64,000 nt of DNA from Diogma glabrata (Eukaryota; Arthropoda; Insecta; Diptera; Cylindrotomidae). Location of the stretch: NCBI GenBank assembly GCA_963693315.1, contig OY856186.1, forward strand, positions 84,842,759 to 84,906,758, read 5' to 3'. Position numbers and translations under genes: made by a program. Shown one piece after another: positions 54,595 through 64,000 of the stretch. Position 1 is the first letter of the stretch. Every line of letters begins with the position of its first letter. The notes under the pieces are model-generated. The model was given only the letters and a program-made list of their open reading frames with translations, was not told the origin of the DNA and ran no database searches.

Positions 54595-57424
54595 TTATAT
54601 GCGGTAGATGACATCATTAATTCGTTTGATTATTTTATATGGGCCTTCCCAATCTGGCTGCAGCTTGGGTGATCTTCCCTTAGTTCTTCTGGGGTTGTAT
54701 AGCCATACCAATTCTCCTTCTTGAAAACCGCCACTATTTGCATTTATGTCATACCTGGTTTTCATTTTGTCACTGGCAATCTTAATGTGGTCTCGAACCT
54801 GCTGATGGATTTTATGCATCTTCTCCCTTAGTTGTCCCACATAATCTGTTTTCGTGGATACCAGACCTCCAGGGATGCCAAACTCGATGTCACTAGGAAG
54901 ATGTAGTTCCCTTCCGAACATGATATTCGCTGGCGTTTCACTTGTCGTATCGTGCACTGCGCTACGATAGGCCATCAAGAATAACGGAAGATCCTTGTCC
55001 CAATTTCTTTGGTTGGCTTCTACTACCTTTGACAAATGTTCTTCCATGGTTCGGTTGAATCGTTCTACCATGCCATCTGACTGCGGGTTCATAGGGGTAG
55101 TTCATGTTTTTTTAATGCCGAGTGTTCTGCACAGCTCTTCCATCAGTTGAGATTCGAAATTCCTTCCCTGGTCGGTATGCAACTCGAGCGGTGTTCCATA
55201 TCTGCAAACCCATTCATTGACTAATGTTTCCGCGACCGTAACTGCTTCCTGGTTCGGTATTGTAAAGTAATCAATGACCACCATGATGTATTTGTTACCT
55301 TTTGTCGTTTCCGGAAATGGCCCCGCGATGTCTATAGCAATTCTCTCCATTGGGGCACCCACATTGTACTGTTGCATTTCTCCTCGAGTTCTAGTTTTTG
55401 GTCCTTTGCTCGCTGCACAAGTATCGCATCGCCGACACCATTGCTCCACGTCTGTTCGATACCTTACCCAATAAAACCTCTCCCTTACTTTAGCCAGGGT
55501 TTTATTGACTCCCAGGTGTCCTCCAGAAATACTTCCATGCAGCTTTCCCAGTACCTCTTCCACTCGACTTGATGGCAACACCAGTTGTTCTAACACTTTC
55601 TTTCCATCAGCGGACTCCCATTTTCTTTTTAGTATCCCGTTGTCCATCAATAGTGAGTCCCATTGCGCCCAGTAGCACTTCACCTCCGTACTTAAAGGTG
55701 CTACCTCTTTCCACTCCGGTCGCCTTACCTCGGTTTTCCATTTCAATATTGGAGCCATAGCTGGATCTTTTAGCTGCTCTCTTTTCATTGCCTCGGTACA
55801 CCAATCGTCAGGAGTTTGGAACTTGATTTGCTTCAGTGTCATTGCCTTATTTCCCTCAGTTCTGCTATATGACTTGCGCTCCTCAACACAGGGTCTTCTT
55901 GAAAGATCTTCAGCGTCACCATGGATCCTTCTCTTCCGGTGTTCAACGCGGCAATCTCCTTCCTTTTTGACATTTGCCTCCTTTCTCTCAGTCCTGCTAT
56001 ATGACTTGCGCTCCTCAACACAGGGTCTTCTTGAAAGATCTTCAGCGTTACAACGTATCCTTCTCTTCCGGTGTTCAACGCGGCAATCTCCTTCCTTTTT
56101 GACATCCACTTGCTTGTTTGAAAGGTTCATCAACCGGCCTGGAACTTCTCCTTCTTTTGCTGCTACTCGTGTTTTGCATTCTTGTCTGATGTGCCCTAAC
56201 TGCCCACAATTCCAGCATCTTACTCTGCTAGATCTTCTTCGCTGATTTCGTTCAGGCTTATCTTCCAACTTTTTGACATGCATTATCACTTCATCTAGCG
56301 CTGCTTTTAGTGGCTCTTCAGAATCTTCCGTCTTACGTACTCTATCTAAGGCAAGCGCTCTTTTTCCAGCTTCCATTTGTAGGGCCAATGCTAAGACTTC
56401 CGCAGGTAGCTTCTTTCCGCTCAGATACAGCTAATTTCTCATTTGTATATCTCGAAGAGCATTGATAAATGTATCAGCTGCCAGCTCATCTCGATGTTCA
56501 GCATTATAGTTCGGGTATGACAGATTAACCAGTCTGACAATGTCAGCCTCTAATTCTTGCAAAGTTTCACTGACTCCCTGTTTTCGTGTTCTGAGCTGCA
56601 TGCGATGGAGAGCTTGCATATGACTTTCCCCATATCTTACTTCTAAGGCCTCCATTAGCTTGTTGTAATGACGCTCTGTCGCTGATAGTGTCTGCAAAAT
56701 TTCAGCAGCAGGTCCCTTCAATGCCAATATAAGCGCGTTTGCTTTTTGCTGGTGATCAACCCCAGTTTGTGCTATCTCAAATTGCATCTTAAATATCTGA
56801 TACGATGTAGATCCATCAAATGCGGGTTTTTTCACTCTAGCTGGAGCTGTACTAGTTGATGGATTGATCAGGTTACCTGACTTCAATAGTGCTATTTCTT
56901 GGCGGAATACACTCGAAAGTTTGCGTTATTTCTCTTCATGTTCTTCGGTAACTTTCCGCAGCTCCTTTTCTATGTGGTTGATTTTGACCTCCGCACTGGA
57001 TATACGTGACTCGATTACTTCACGTCGACTTTCTTGTTTTGCCATCATATCAGCAAATTGTTGACGTTGCTCTACTTTTTGTTCTGCTGCCAGAACTTTT
57101 TGTTCTGCTGCCTGTTTCTCTTGTCGGGCCATCAGATCAGCAAGTTGTTGTTGTTGCTCTAATTTTTGTTCTGCTGCCAGTTTCTCTTATCGGGCCATCA
57201 TTTCTTTCATCAACACCATCATCGGATCAATTGCTGGGGCATTCTGAACCGGAGCTTCCTCCGACTCTATTTCTATGACCTCTGTGTTTTGGCCTGCTTC
57301 TTCTAAAACTTTACGCAGCCGGAATGCCAGTTCTGCCTTCGTTCCATGGATTGGAGCATTCCTTTTCCTCAACTCATACTTCAGCTGGGTCTGGCTGAGA
57401 TCACTAATATTTACTGTCTTGACC
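54595..57424 (-). pseudogene. SAP-Gag fused in frame to integrase, four in-frame stops
   Basis: One continuous frame of about 943 codons from the ATG at 57422-57424 to the TAA at 54595, broken by stops at 57187 (TAA), 56926 (TAA), 56431 (TAG) and 55102 (TGA). In order: SAP motif (LKYELRKRNAPIHGTKAELA), coiled coil, capsid (FDGSTSYQIFKMQFEIAQTG), one zinc knuckle (CWNCGQLGHIRQEC), then a direct jump to the RNase H end (AEDLSRRPC) and integrase. The integrase zinc site is HGSISGGHLG..CRRCDTC. The core has IDIAGPF, HTDQGRNF, and the E-bearing SDGMVERFNR after the TGA. DYFT is followed at once by IPNQEA, suggesting a small in-frame loss. At least three of the stops fit C-to-T change of Gln or Arg codons. 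Protease and RT are gone. Inferred origin: internal deletion of a full element, later decay. Confidence 0.88.
55967..56231 (-). repeat. 132-bp in-frame tandem duplication at the deletion join
   Basis: A 44-codon unit (VKKEGDCRVEHRKRRI..AEDLSRRPCVEERKSYS) occurs twice in direct tandem, about 55835-55970 and 55970-56105, exactly where Gag meets the RNase H end. Two to three substitutions separate the copies. The coordinates given cover the newer copy and the zinc knuckle side of the join. Confidence 0.75.
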
Positions 57425-57435
57425 ATTGTTTCAAT

Positions 57436-57454
57436 AATCCCACTTCTGACACCA
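57436..57454 (-). promoter_or_regulatory. Primer binding site, tRNA-Leu type
   Basis: The minus strand reads TGGTGTCAGAAGTGGGATT one base after the 5' LTR. It is the exact 19-base complement of the 3' end of a eukaryotic tRNA-Leu (..AATCCCACTTCTGACA plus CCA). Confidence 0.8.
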
Positions 57455-57455
57455 C

Positions 57456-58133
57456 TGTAACGACTCTTCGTTGGTTCTTTTGGATTATTGAACAAACACG
57501 ACAGTAAAAAGACGGATCTTTAGTTAACAGAATCTCAAACTTTATTTGTCAACAAATTACAGCAGCTTCCGTTTTTCCTTACAATAAATTCCAGGGTCTC
57601 CAATTTATGTACCATAAACTTCACCGCTTTTCCACAATTTGAATCAATAATACTCGGAATCGTAAAATCTGTATTTACTATTCCACTAAGTTCCGATTAT
57701 TTTACTATTAGTACCTAGGCTCAAGTACCACCGATTATTCCTTATACTTTCGAATATTTGTAAAACACTTTTAATTGCAAAATTAAAACTGACTATCTGA
57801 TATTTTTGTTTGCTTATTTATATCGAAAAATAAATAAATCGAAATTTCTATAATCCACTAGAAATCAATACTACGTAGTCTGTACATTTTGAATAGGCCA
57901 CACCTGTTTTCATTCAAACTTGCATTTGTATTAGCGAACTCAAATTTAATTTATGCAAAATGTATTAGGTAACTCCTTTTAATTCATTAATGTAAACATT
58001 TGTATAACAAATTTAATTTACATTAATTTATGCAATACAATTTGCAATACAAGTAAAAGATTGAAAAAGGAGTTAACGTTTAATTCATGAATGAGTAAAT
58101 AAAATTAACCCATTCTGGACGAAGTTTATTACA
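57456..58133 (-). repeat. 5' LTR of the Gag-integrase element
   Basis: Direct repeat of 53812-54475. Starts TGTAACGACTC and ends TTATTACA, followed by ATAT. Confidence 0.92.
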
Positions 58134-58849
58134 ATATGTATATATATCCCAGCCAGCACACTTAGTGAAATTTAGGTGAACCATTTTGAGATTTTGTTAA
58201 ATTTAAGTAAAAGTTTGGTTAAATATGTGCAAAAAGGTAATAGATGACTGTTTCAGCTAATTAGTGTACATGTATTTCTAGTCGAAAATTATATTTAATA
58301 TGTTTTTGGTGTTAAAAAATAAGTTAATAGGTAAATTTAACGTACTAAGTATACAAGTTTAAGTAAAAAAAATCATGTAATACAGATAGTACATGTATTT
58401 CATGTATTAAGTGACAATTTAAGTTACAAAAGTGTATCTAATACATGTATTTAACTTATTACCTGTTGTTTAGCTAGCGGTAATTTAGCTGACATTGCAA
58501 CAGTTATTTCATGAAATAAGTTAAATAGCCTAAAATTAACATAACTACGGAACATTGAAACTTAAAAAAAATTGTCAGACTGCTGTTAAGTTAAATTGGT
58601 CGAGTTTTACATGTAATATTGCATTTAATTTGGTTTAGTGAACGAATGTTAACTAAATTTTTGCTGTCGTTTTCATATAATACATATAATAAGTATATGT
58701 GTTTATAAGATCCATAATATCCATAAAGATTTATAGCAAATCTCGTTTCCCGATGACAATTATTATTAGTGCGCAGTATATTGATCAAATCGCTCGGATA
58801 CAGTCTTTATTATATATTTCTCTCACTAACGTTGTTTTAAATAGTAAAA
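58134..58849. other. Upstream region of the 58.85-kb frame; possible transposon tip
   Basis: TATATATCCCAGCCAGCACAC at about 58139-58160 resembles a DNA-transposon end. Its core, CCCAGCCAGCACAC, stands out in AT-rich sequence. Repeated TACATGTATTT.A motifs occur at 58265-58460. No matching opposite end was found. Confidence 0.3.
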
Positions 58850-59275
58850 ATGCCCCTGAAAAAGAAAGTTAAGAAAAACGGTCGATACTACATAATGCGG
58901 CAGAAGAGAGCGGCCGAATTCGAAGCACGATTTGATGAATCAAATGTGTTAAGGGATGAAGAAATGGATCGGCCACCACCACAACAACTGAATGCCATTT
59001 TTGAAAATAATTTGCCAGCAGAAAATGCTATGATCGAAATTCCCGTTAGTGTTACTTGTGATGAAAATGTAGAGTGTGACGATGATATGCCAGATGATTG
59101 TACATCCCAAGTTGGTGAAACTGCTGAATTTTTATTATCAGAAGCAGATATTGCTGAGGAATGTATGCGCGAACACCTGGAATATGAGCATAACGCTCAA
59201 ACTAAAATAGATCTGTTGAACGAATGGGCTTTGCAAAACAAGATTTCATTAACAACGTTGTTATATTTTTTTTAA
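58850..59275 (+). CDS. Uncharacterised protein, likely truncated transposase-like N-terminus
   Basis: 141 codons. Basic N-terminus (MPLKKKVKKNGRYYIMRQKR), acidic middle (DENVECDDDMPDD), and a C-terminal helix KIDLLNEWALQNKISLTTL just before the stop. The L..WA....IS..(A/T)L pattern recalls a segment found early in long transposase-like proteins common in insect genomes, where it continues for many more residues. That is recalled and not tested. Here the frame ends abruptly in a T-rich run, so the gene is either cut off or the exon ends nearby (no clear donor seen). It sits between an LTR element and MITE copy 2. Function unknown. Confidence 0.4.
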   Translation: MPLKKKVKKNGRYYIMRQKRAAEFEARFDESNVLRDEEMDRPPPQQLNAIFENNLPAENAMIEIPVSVTCDENVECDDDMPDDCTSQVGETAEFLLSEADIAEECMREHLEYEHNAQTKIDLLNEWALQNKISLTTLLYFF

Positions 59276-59743
59276 AAGAATATTAAATTAAAAATATCAC
59301 ATTTATCGTGACTCAGTTTGAAATGAATCATCTTTAGAGGAGCTTTTAAAACAGTTTATTGAGGAATTCAACATTTATTTATTATTCTTGTTTACTATTC
59401 TTGTTTTATTATTTTTTATTATTTACGAATTTCGATAGCTATGCTTTCATCACCTGAAGTATATAAAAAATAAATTTTAAAGTAAGATACATTCCATTAT
59501 ATACATATCGGTGGTTTAATAAAACCCCATTTCAAAAAATTAAAAATCTAACTACTGAAAAATATAAAGCAAAAAGAACGGATCTAATAAAATAATTAAA
59601 CCATTAGAGAAAATTAAAAAAAATGAAAAAAATAAAAATGAATTGACAAAAGAAGTGAACCTAAATAATAACAGTTTTATGGGGTGTCCCAAATGGGTGG
59701 ATATCCTTCAGTCATAAATATAGTTTAGGTGATTTATTTATTA
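59276..59743. other. AT-rich, no recognisable gene
   Basis: Part of it (about 59505-59640) recurs, inverted and diverged, at about 60880-61030 (for example CCATTATATACATATCGGTGG versus CCACCGGTATATAATGG). The region 59505-61030 may therefore be a palindrome around MITE copy 2 and the endonuclease fragment. Confidence 0.45.
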
Positions 59744-60427
59744 TATCGTCGCTATAATAATGAAATAACGTATGCCATTTATACGTTGTTATTATATAAT
59801 TGGTGACCTGCATTCCTCATAAGGATCTCTATAGAGAGGCGTTTTAACATTTTCCAATTATTTTATAACTGGGGGTGAAAAGTAATATATTGATAATTAA
59901 CGTACATGCAAATTTGAATTTGGTTAAATATTGAAACAGCGTAAATGCATGTACGATATTCCAATTCCTACAGAATAATAACTTGGGCAAAATCAGTGTC
60001 GTATATTTTACATACATTACGATCGCCACACGAAATGGTAAATATAAAATTTTGTATAAGCATCATTCGTGACTATATAATGGGCCGGATCATATAAATG
60101 AAAAATTGTAAGAATATCATGCGTTATTTCAATAGTAATCAATTTTTGGCTTAATCGTAATTGAGAAATATGAAATAACGTATAAGGTGCCTGATTGACT
60201 TTTCACCTCTTTTTAGGTAGAAAAGCCAGCAGGTACCAATGTGAAATTTTAATATGCTGTGGGGAAATTAATCAAGAGTAATTGGTAGAAGTTTTTTTTC
60301 CAATATATTTATTCATTCAATAGTGCAATAGAGTTTCTGAAAATCAGAAAATCGAAAAATCTTTAAACCCAATTATCTCGAAACTACACTTTTGCGAATA
60401 CGTTGTATCATTATTAAAGCGACGATA
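59744..60427. mobile_element. 685-bp MITE, copy 2
   Basis: 684 bp. Same ends as copy 1, flanked by TA at 59742-59743 and 60428-60429. By eye it is more than 95% identical to copy 1. It cuts into the 3' end of the Penelope-like endonuclease fragment on its right. Confidence 0.85.
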
Positions 60428-60429
60428 TA

Positions 60430-60775
60430 TTGTTCGGCGGTCTTTTAATTATTAGGTTAAATAAATTAGATTTTATGTTTCCTTCTTTATTGTTCATCAG
60501 GATACCGGGGTTTAATTGATTTTCTTTTTCAATGAAAAAAAATTCGTACGCTTCTAGGTGTTTTAGATTATTAATCTCTTTTATAAGTTCTAAATTTGAT
60601 GGTGACCTGTTGTTGAGTGGCATATGAGCGGCAACGCTAGAATTCTCAGCCCTTTTGTATTTTATTTCTGAAAGGTGTTATTTCTGGCGTTGTCCTATTT
60701 TGCGTTGAGAAAGACCTACATAAAATTTTTCACAGTCGTTGTTGGATATTTTATAAATACCTGGTTTCTCATTTG
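60430..60775 (-). pseudogene. Penelope-like GIY-YIG endonuclease fragment
   Basis: The minus strand reads KPGIYKISNNDCEKFYVGLS and then QRKIGQRQK-stop, continuing in the same frame with KRAENSSVAAHMPLN, LIKEINNLKHLEAYEFFFIE and NIKSNLFNLII. The GIY..YVG start, an early basic segment and the later AYE/E residue match the GIY-YIG domain at the end of Penelope-like elements. One internal stop. The RT is absent and the 3' side is interrupted by MITE copy 2. Confidence 0.75.
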
Positions 60776-61300
60776 GCTCAGTTTTGATTTTTGGCTTATA
60801 GCACACACCACGGACACACACCTTACACACCACGGACACACAATAAAACTGTTATTATTTCGGTTTACTTCTTTTGTCAAATTCATTTTTATTTTTTGTA
60901 ATTTTCTCTAATGGTTTGATTGTTTTATTAGATTTATTCATTTTGCTTTATATTTTATATTTTTCTGTAGTTAGATTATTAATTTTTTAAAATGGGTTTT
61001 TATTAAACCACCGGTATATAATGGAAATATGGAATGTACCTTACTTTACAATTTAGCTTTCGAAATACGTATACATATAGTAAAAAATAATAAAACTCAG
61101 GGAACAAGAATAAGGTGCTTTTTCAAGCATTTTTAAAATATTTTGTTTCTTATAATATTATTTTTTAGCTTTTTTTATGGTTGAATGACAGCCCGATAAT
61201 AAAGTAAGGTTAAAGAAAAATAGATGGTTCAATTGCATGTAATTCTCATGAAAAAAACATGTAATAACTACAATATCTGACTTTGGTACATTAAAATTAC
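60776..61300. other. AT-rich; small CACACCACGGACACA duplication
   Basis: CACACCACGGACACAC occurs twice at about 60803-60841. The right half includes the inverted match to 59505-59640. No gene. Confidence 0.5.
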
Positions 61301-61500
61301 NNNNNNNNNNNNNNNNNNNNNNNNNNNNNNNNNNNNNNNNNNNNNNNNNNNNNNNNNNNNNNNNNNNNNNNNNNNNNNNNNNNNNNNNNNNNNNNNNNNN
61401 NNNNNNNNNNNNNNNNNNNNNNNNNNNNNNNNNNNNNNNNNNNNNNNNNNNNNNNNNNNNNNNNNNNNNNNNNNNNNNNNNNNNNNNNNNNNNNNNNNNN
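61301..61500. other. Assembly gap (200 N)
   Basis: Exactly 200 N, probably a placeholder of unknown true length. Apparent frames through it are meaningless. Confidence 0.99.
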
Positions 61501-61549
61501 AAGCTGGTGGCACAGACGGCAAAATCCCTCCATGGGATGTAAACGCCAG

Positions 61550-64000
61550 GGAGAGAGATAGAGAGATAGAGAGGAAGAGGGATGGAGAGATAGAGAGATA
61601 TAGATAAAGAGAGATGGAGGGATAGAGAGATAGAAAGATAGAGAGATAGAGAGATAGAGAGATAGAGAGATAGAGAGATAGAGAGATAGAGAGATAGAGA
61701 GATAGAGAGATAGAGAGATAAAGGATAGAGAGATAGAGAGATAGAGAGATAGAGAGATAGAGAGATAGAGAGATAGAGAGATAGAGAGATAGAGAGATAG
61801 AGAGATAGAGAGATAGAGAGATAGAGAGATAGAGAGATAGAGAGATAGAGAGAGATAGAGAGATAGAGAGATGAGAGATATAGAGAGATAGAGAGATAGA
61901 GAGATAGAGAGATAGAGAGATAGAGAGATAGAGAGGATAGAGGGATAGAGAGATAGAGAGATAGAGAGATAGAGAGATAGAGAGATAGAGAGATAGAGAG
62001 ATAGAAGAGAGAGAGATAGAGATAGACAGATAGACAGATAGAGAGATAGACAGATAGAGAGATGGAGAGAAAGAGAGACAGAGAGATAGAGAGATAGAGA
62101 GATAGAGAGATAGAGAGATAGAGAGATAGAGAGATAGAGACGATAGAGAGTTGGAGAAATAGAGAGATAGAGAGGTAGAGAGATAGAGAGATAGAGAGAT
62201 AGAGAGATAGAGAGATAGAGAGATAGAGAGATAGAAAGAAGAGAGATAGAGAGATAGAGAGATAGAGAGAATGAGAGATAGAGAGATAGAGAGATAGAGA
62301 GATAGAGAGATAGAGAGATAGAGTGATAGAGAGATAGAAAGATAGAGAGATAGAGAGATAGAGAGATAGAGAGATAGAGAGATAGAGAGATAGAGAGATA
62401 AGAGATAGAGAGATAGAGGGATAGGGAGATAGACGATATAGAGATAGATAGATAGAGAGCTAGAGAGATAGAGAGATAGAGAGATAGAGAGATAGAGTGA
62501 TAGATAGAGATAGAGGTATAGAGAGATAGAGAGATGAAGAGATAGAGAGATAGTAAGATAGAGAGATAGAGAGGTAGAGAGATAGAGGGATAGAGAGATT
62601 GAGAGATAGAGATAGAGAGATAGAGAGATAGAGAGATAGAGAGATAGAGGGATAGAGAGATAGAGAGATAGAGAGATAGAGAGATAGAGAGATAGAGAGA
62701 TAGAGAGATAGAGAGATAGACAGATAGAGAGATAGAGAGATAGAGAGATAGAGAGATAGAGAGATAGAGAGATAGAGAGATAGAGAGATAGAGAGATAGA
62801 GAGATAGAGAGATAGAGAGATAGAGAGATAGAGAGATAGAGAGATAGAGAGATAGAGAGATAGAGAGATAGAGAGGTAGAGAGATAGAGGGATAGAGAGA
62901 TAGAGAGATAGAGAGATAGAGAGATAGAAAGATAGAGAGATAGAGAGATAGAGAGATAGAGAGATAAGAGATAGAGAGATAGAGAGATAAAGAGATAGAG
63001 AGATAGAGAGATAGAGAGATAGAGAGATAGAGAGATAGAGAGATAGAGAGATAGAGAGATAGAGAGATAGAGAGATAGAGAGATAGAGAGATAGAGAGAT
63101 AGAGTGATAGATAGATAGAGAGATAGAGAGATAGAGAGATAGAGAGATAGAGAGATAGAGAGATAGAGAGATAGAGAGATAGAGAGATAGAGAGATAGAG
63201 AGACTAGAGAGATAGAGAGAAGAGAGATAGAGAGATAGAGAGACTAGAGAGATAGAGAGATAGAGAGATAGAGAGATAGAGAGATAGAAAGATAGAGAGA
63301 TAGAGAGATAGAGAGATAGAGAGATAGAGAGATAGAGAGATAGAGAGATAGAGAGATAGAGAGATAGAGAGATAGAGATATAGATAGATAGAGAGATTGA
63401 GAGATAGAGAGATAGAGAGATAGAGAGATAGAGAGATAGAGAGATAGAGAGATAGAGAGATAGAGAGATAGAGAGATAGAGAGATAGAGAGATAGAGAGA
63501 TAGAGAGATTAGAGAGATAGGAGTGATAGAGAGATAGAGAGATAGAGAGATAGAGAGATAGAGAGATAGAGGGATAGAGAGATAGAGAGATAGAGAGATA
63601 GAGAGATAGAGAGATAGAGAGATAGAGAGATAGAGAGATAGAGAGATAGAGAGATAGAGAGATAGAGAGATATAGAGGTAGAGACATAGAAAAATAGAGA
63701 GAAAGAGAGATAGAGAGATAGAGAGATAGAGAGATAGAGAGATAGAGAGAAAGAGAGATAGATAGATAGGGAGATAGATAGATAGAGAGATAGAGAGATA
63801 GAGAGATAGAGATGGAGAGATAGAGAGATAGAGAGATAGAGAGATAGAGAGATAGAGAGATAGAGAGATAGAGAGATAGAGAGATAGAGAGATAGAGAGA
63901 TAGAGAGATAGAGAGATAGAGAGATAGAGAGATAGAGAGATAGAGAGATAGAGAGATAGAGAGATAGAGAGATAGAGAGATAGAGAGATAGAGAGATAGA
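61550..64000. repeat. 8-bp satellite (GAGAGATA)n, continues past the window
   Basis: About 2.45 kb of GAGAGATA units with scattered single-base changes and 1-2 bp phase slips. The frame reading SLSIYLSI on the minus strand (63244-63687) is a product of the repeat. Array length is unknown because of the gap on the left and the window edge on the right. Confidence 0.97.

Noticed and set aside
61268..61533. Frames through the N run
   Set aside because: They consist of unknown bases; the 200 N is an assembly gap.
63244..63687. 147-codon frame reading SLSIYLSI repeats
   Set aside because: Product of the GAGAGATA satellite; any stop-free phase gives it.

Overview
The window is eukaryotic, AT-rich (well over 60% A+T by eye) and built almost entirely of mobile elements. 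Autonomous-type BEL/Pao and Ty3/gypsy LTR elements, Penelope-like elements, a non-LTR fragment, fold-back elements and many short inverted-repeat elements occur with no bacterial features. This points to an arthropod, most likely an insect. I cannot name the species. No host gene is recognisable with confidence. Two short zinc-finger or transposase-like reading frames (52.4 kb and 58.9 kb) are the only non-retroelement coding candidates.

Layout. 1-743: end of a hAT-like element. 744-2640: wreck of a BEL/Pao element with a tRNA-Tyr primer site. 3065-12753: a three-level nest. A roughly 3.9 kb fold-back element is interrupted by a young LTR retrotransposon (6537-12351) whose only product is an intact SAP-Gag-protease protein. 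That element's 5' LTR is in turn interrupted by a 2.05 kb fold-back element (10065-12110). 12.7-31 kb: decayed Ty3/gypsy pol pieces on both strands (12.8, 19.4-21.9, 24.1, 25.0-26.1 kb), a perfect-ended MITE (22.1 kb), other inverted repeats, and several repeats built of 180-310 bp tandem modules. 31.4-33.3 kb: Penelope-like RT and GIY-YIG remnant. 35.6-39.3 kb: LINE fragment and Ty3/gypsy remnant between inverted LTR-like segments. 40.8-42.5 kb: third fold-back element. 43137-50493: complete BEL/Pao element on the minus strand with an intact 1759-residue Gag-Pol. 50976-51660 and 59744-60427: two copies of one 685 bp MITE. 53.48-53.81 kb: (TA)n tract. 53812-58133: Ty3/gypsy derivative on the minus strand in which a large deletion has joined SAP-Gag in frame to integrase. 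60.4-60.8 kb: second Penelope-like endonuclease fragment. 61301-61500: assembly gap. 61.55-64 kb: 8 bp satellite running off the window.

How the parts work together. The BEL element looks autonomous and recently inserted. The two SAP-Gag elements share an N-terminal SAP motif, a coiled coil, a related capsid region, related polypurine tracts and 4 bp ATAT target duplications. Both lack reverse transcriptase, so both must have moved using enzymes from a fuller relative elsewhere in the genome. The layering gives a relative order of insertion: old fold-back, then SAP-Gag element, then younger fold-back.

All family assignments come from reading motifs by eye. No database search was possible.
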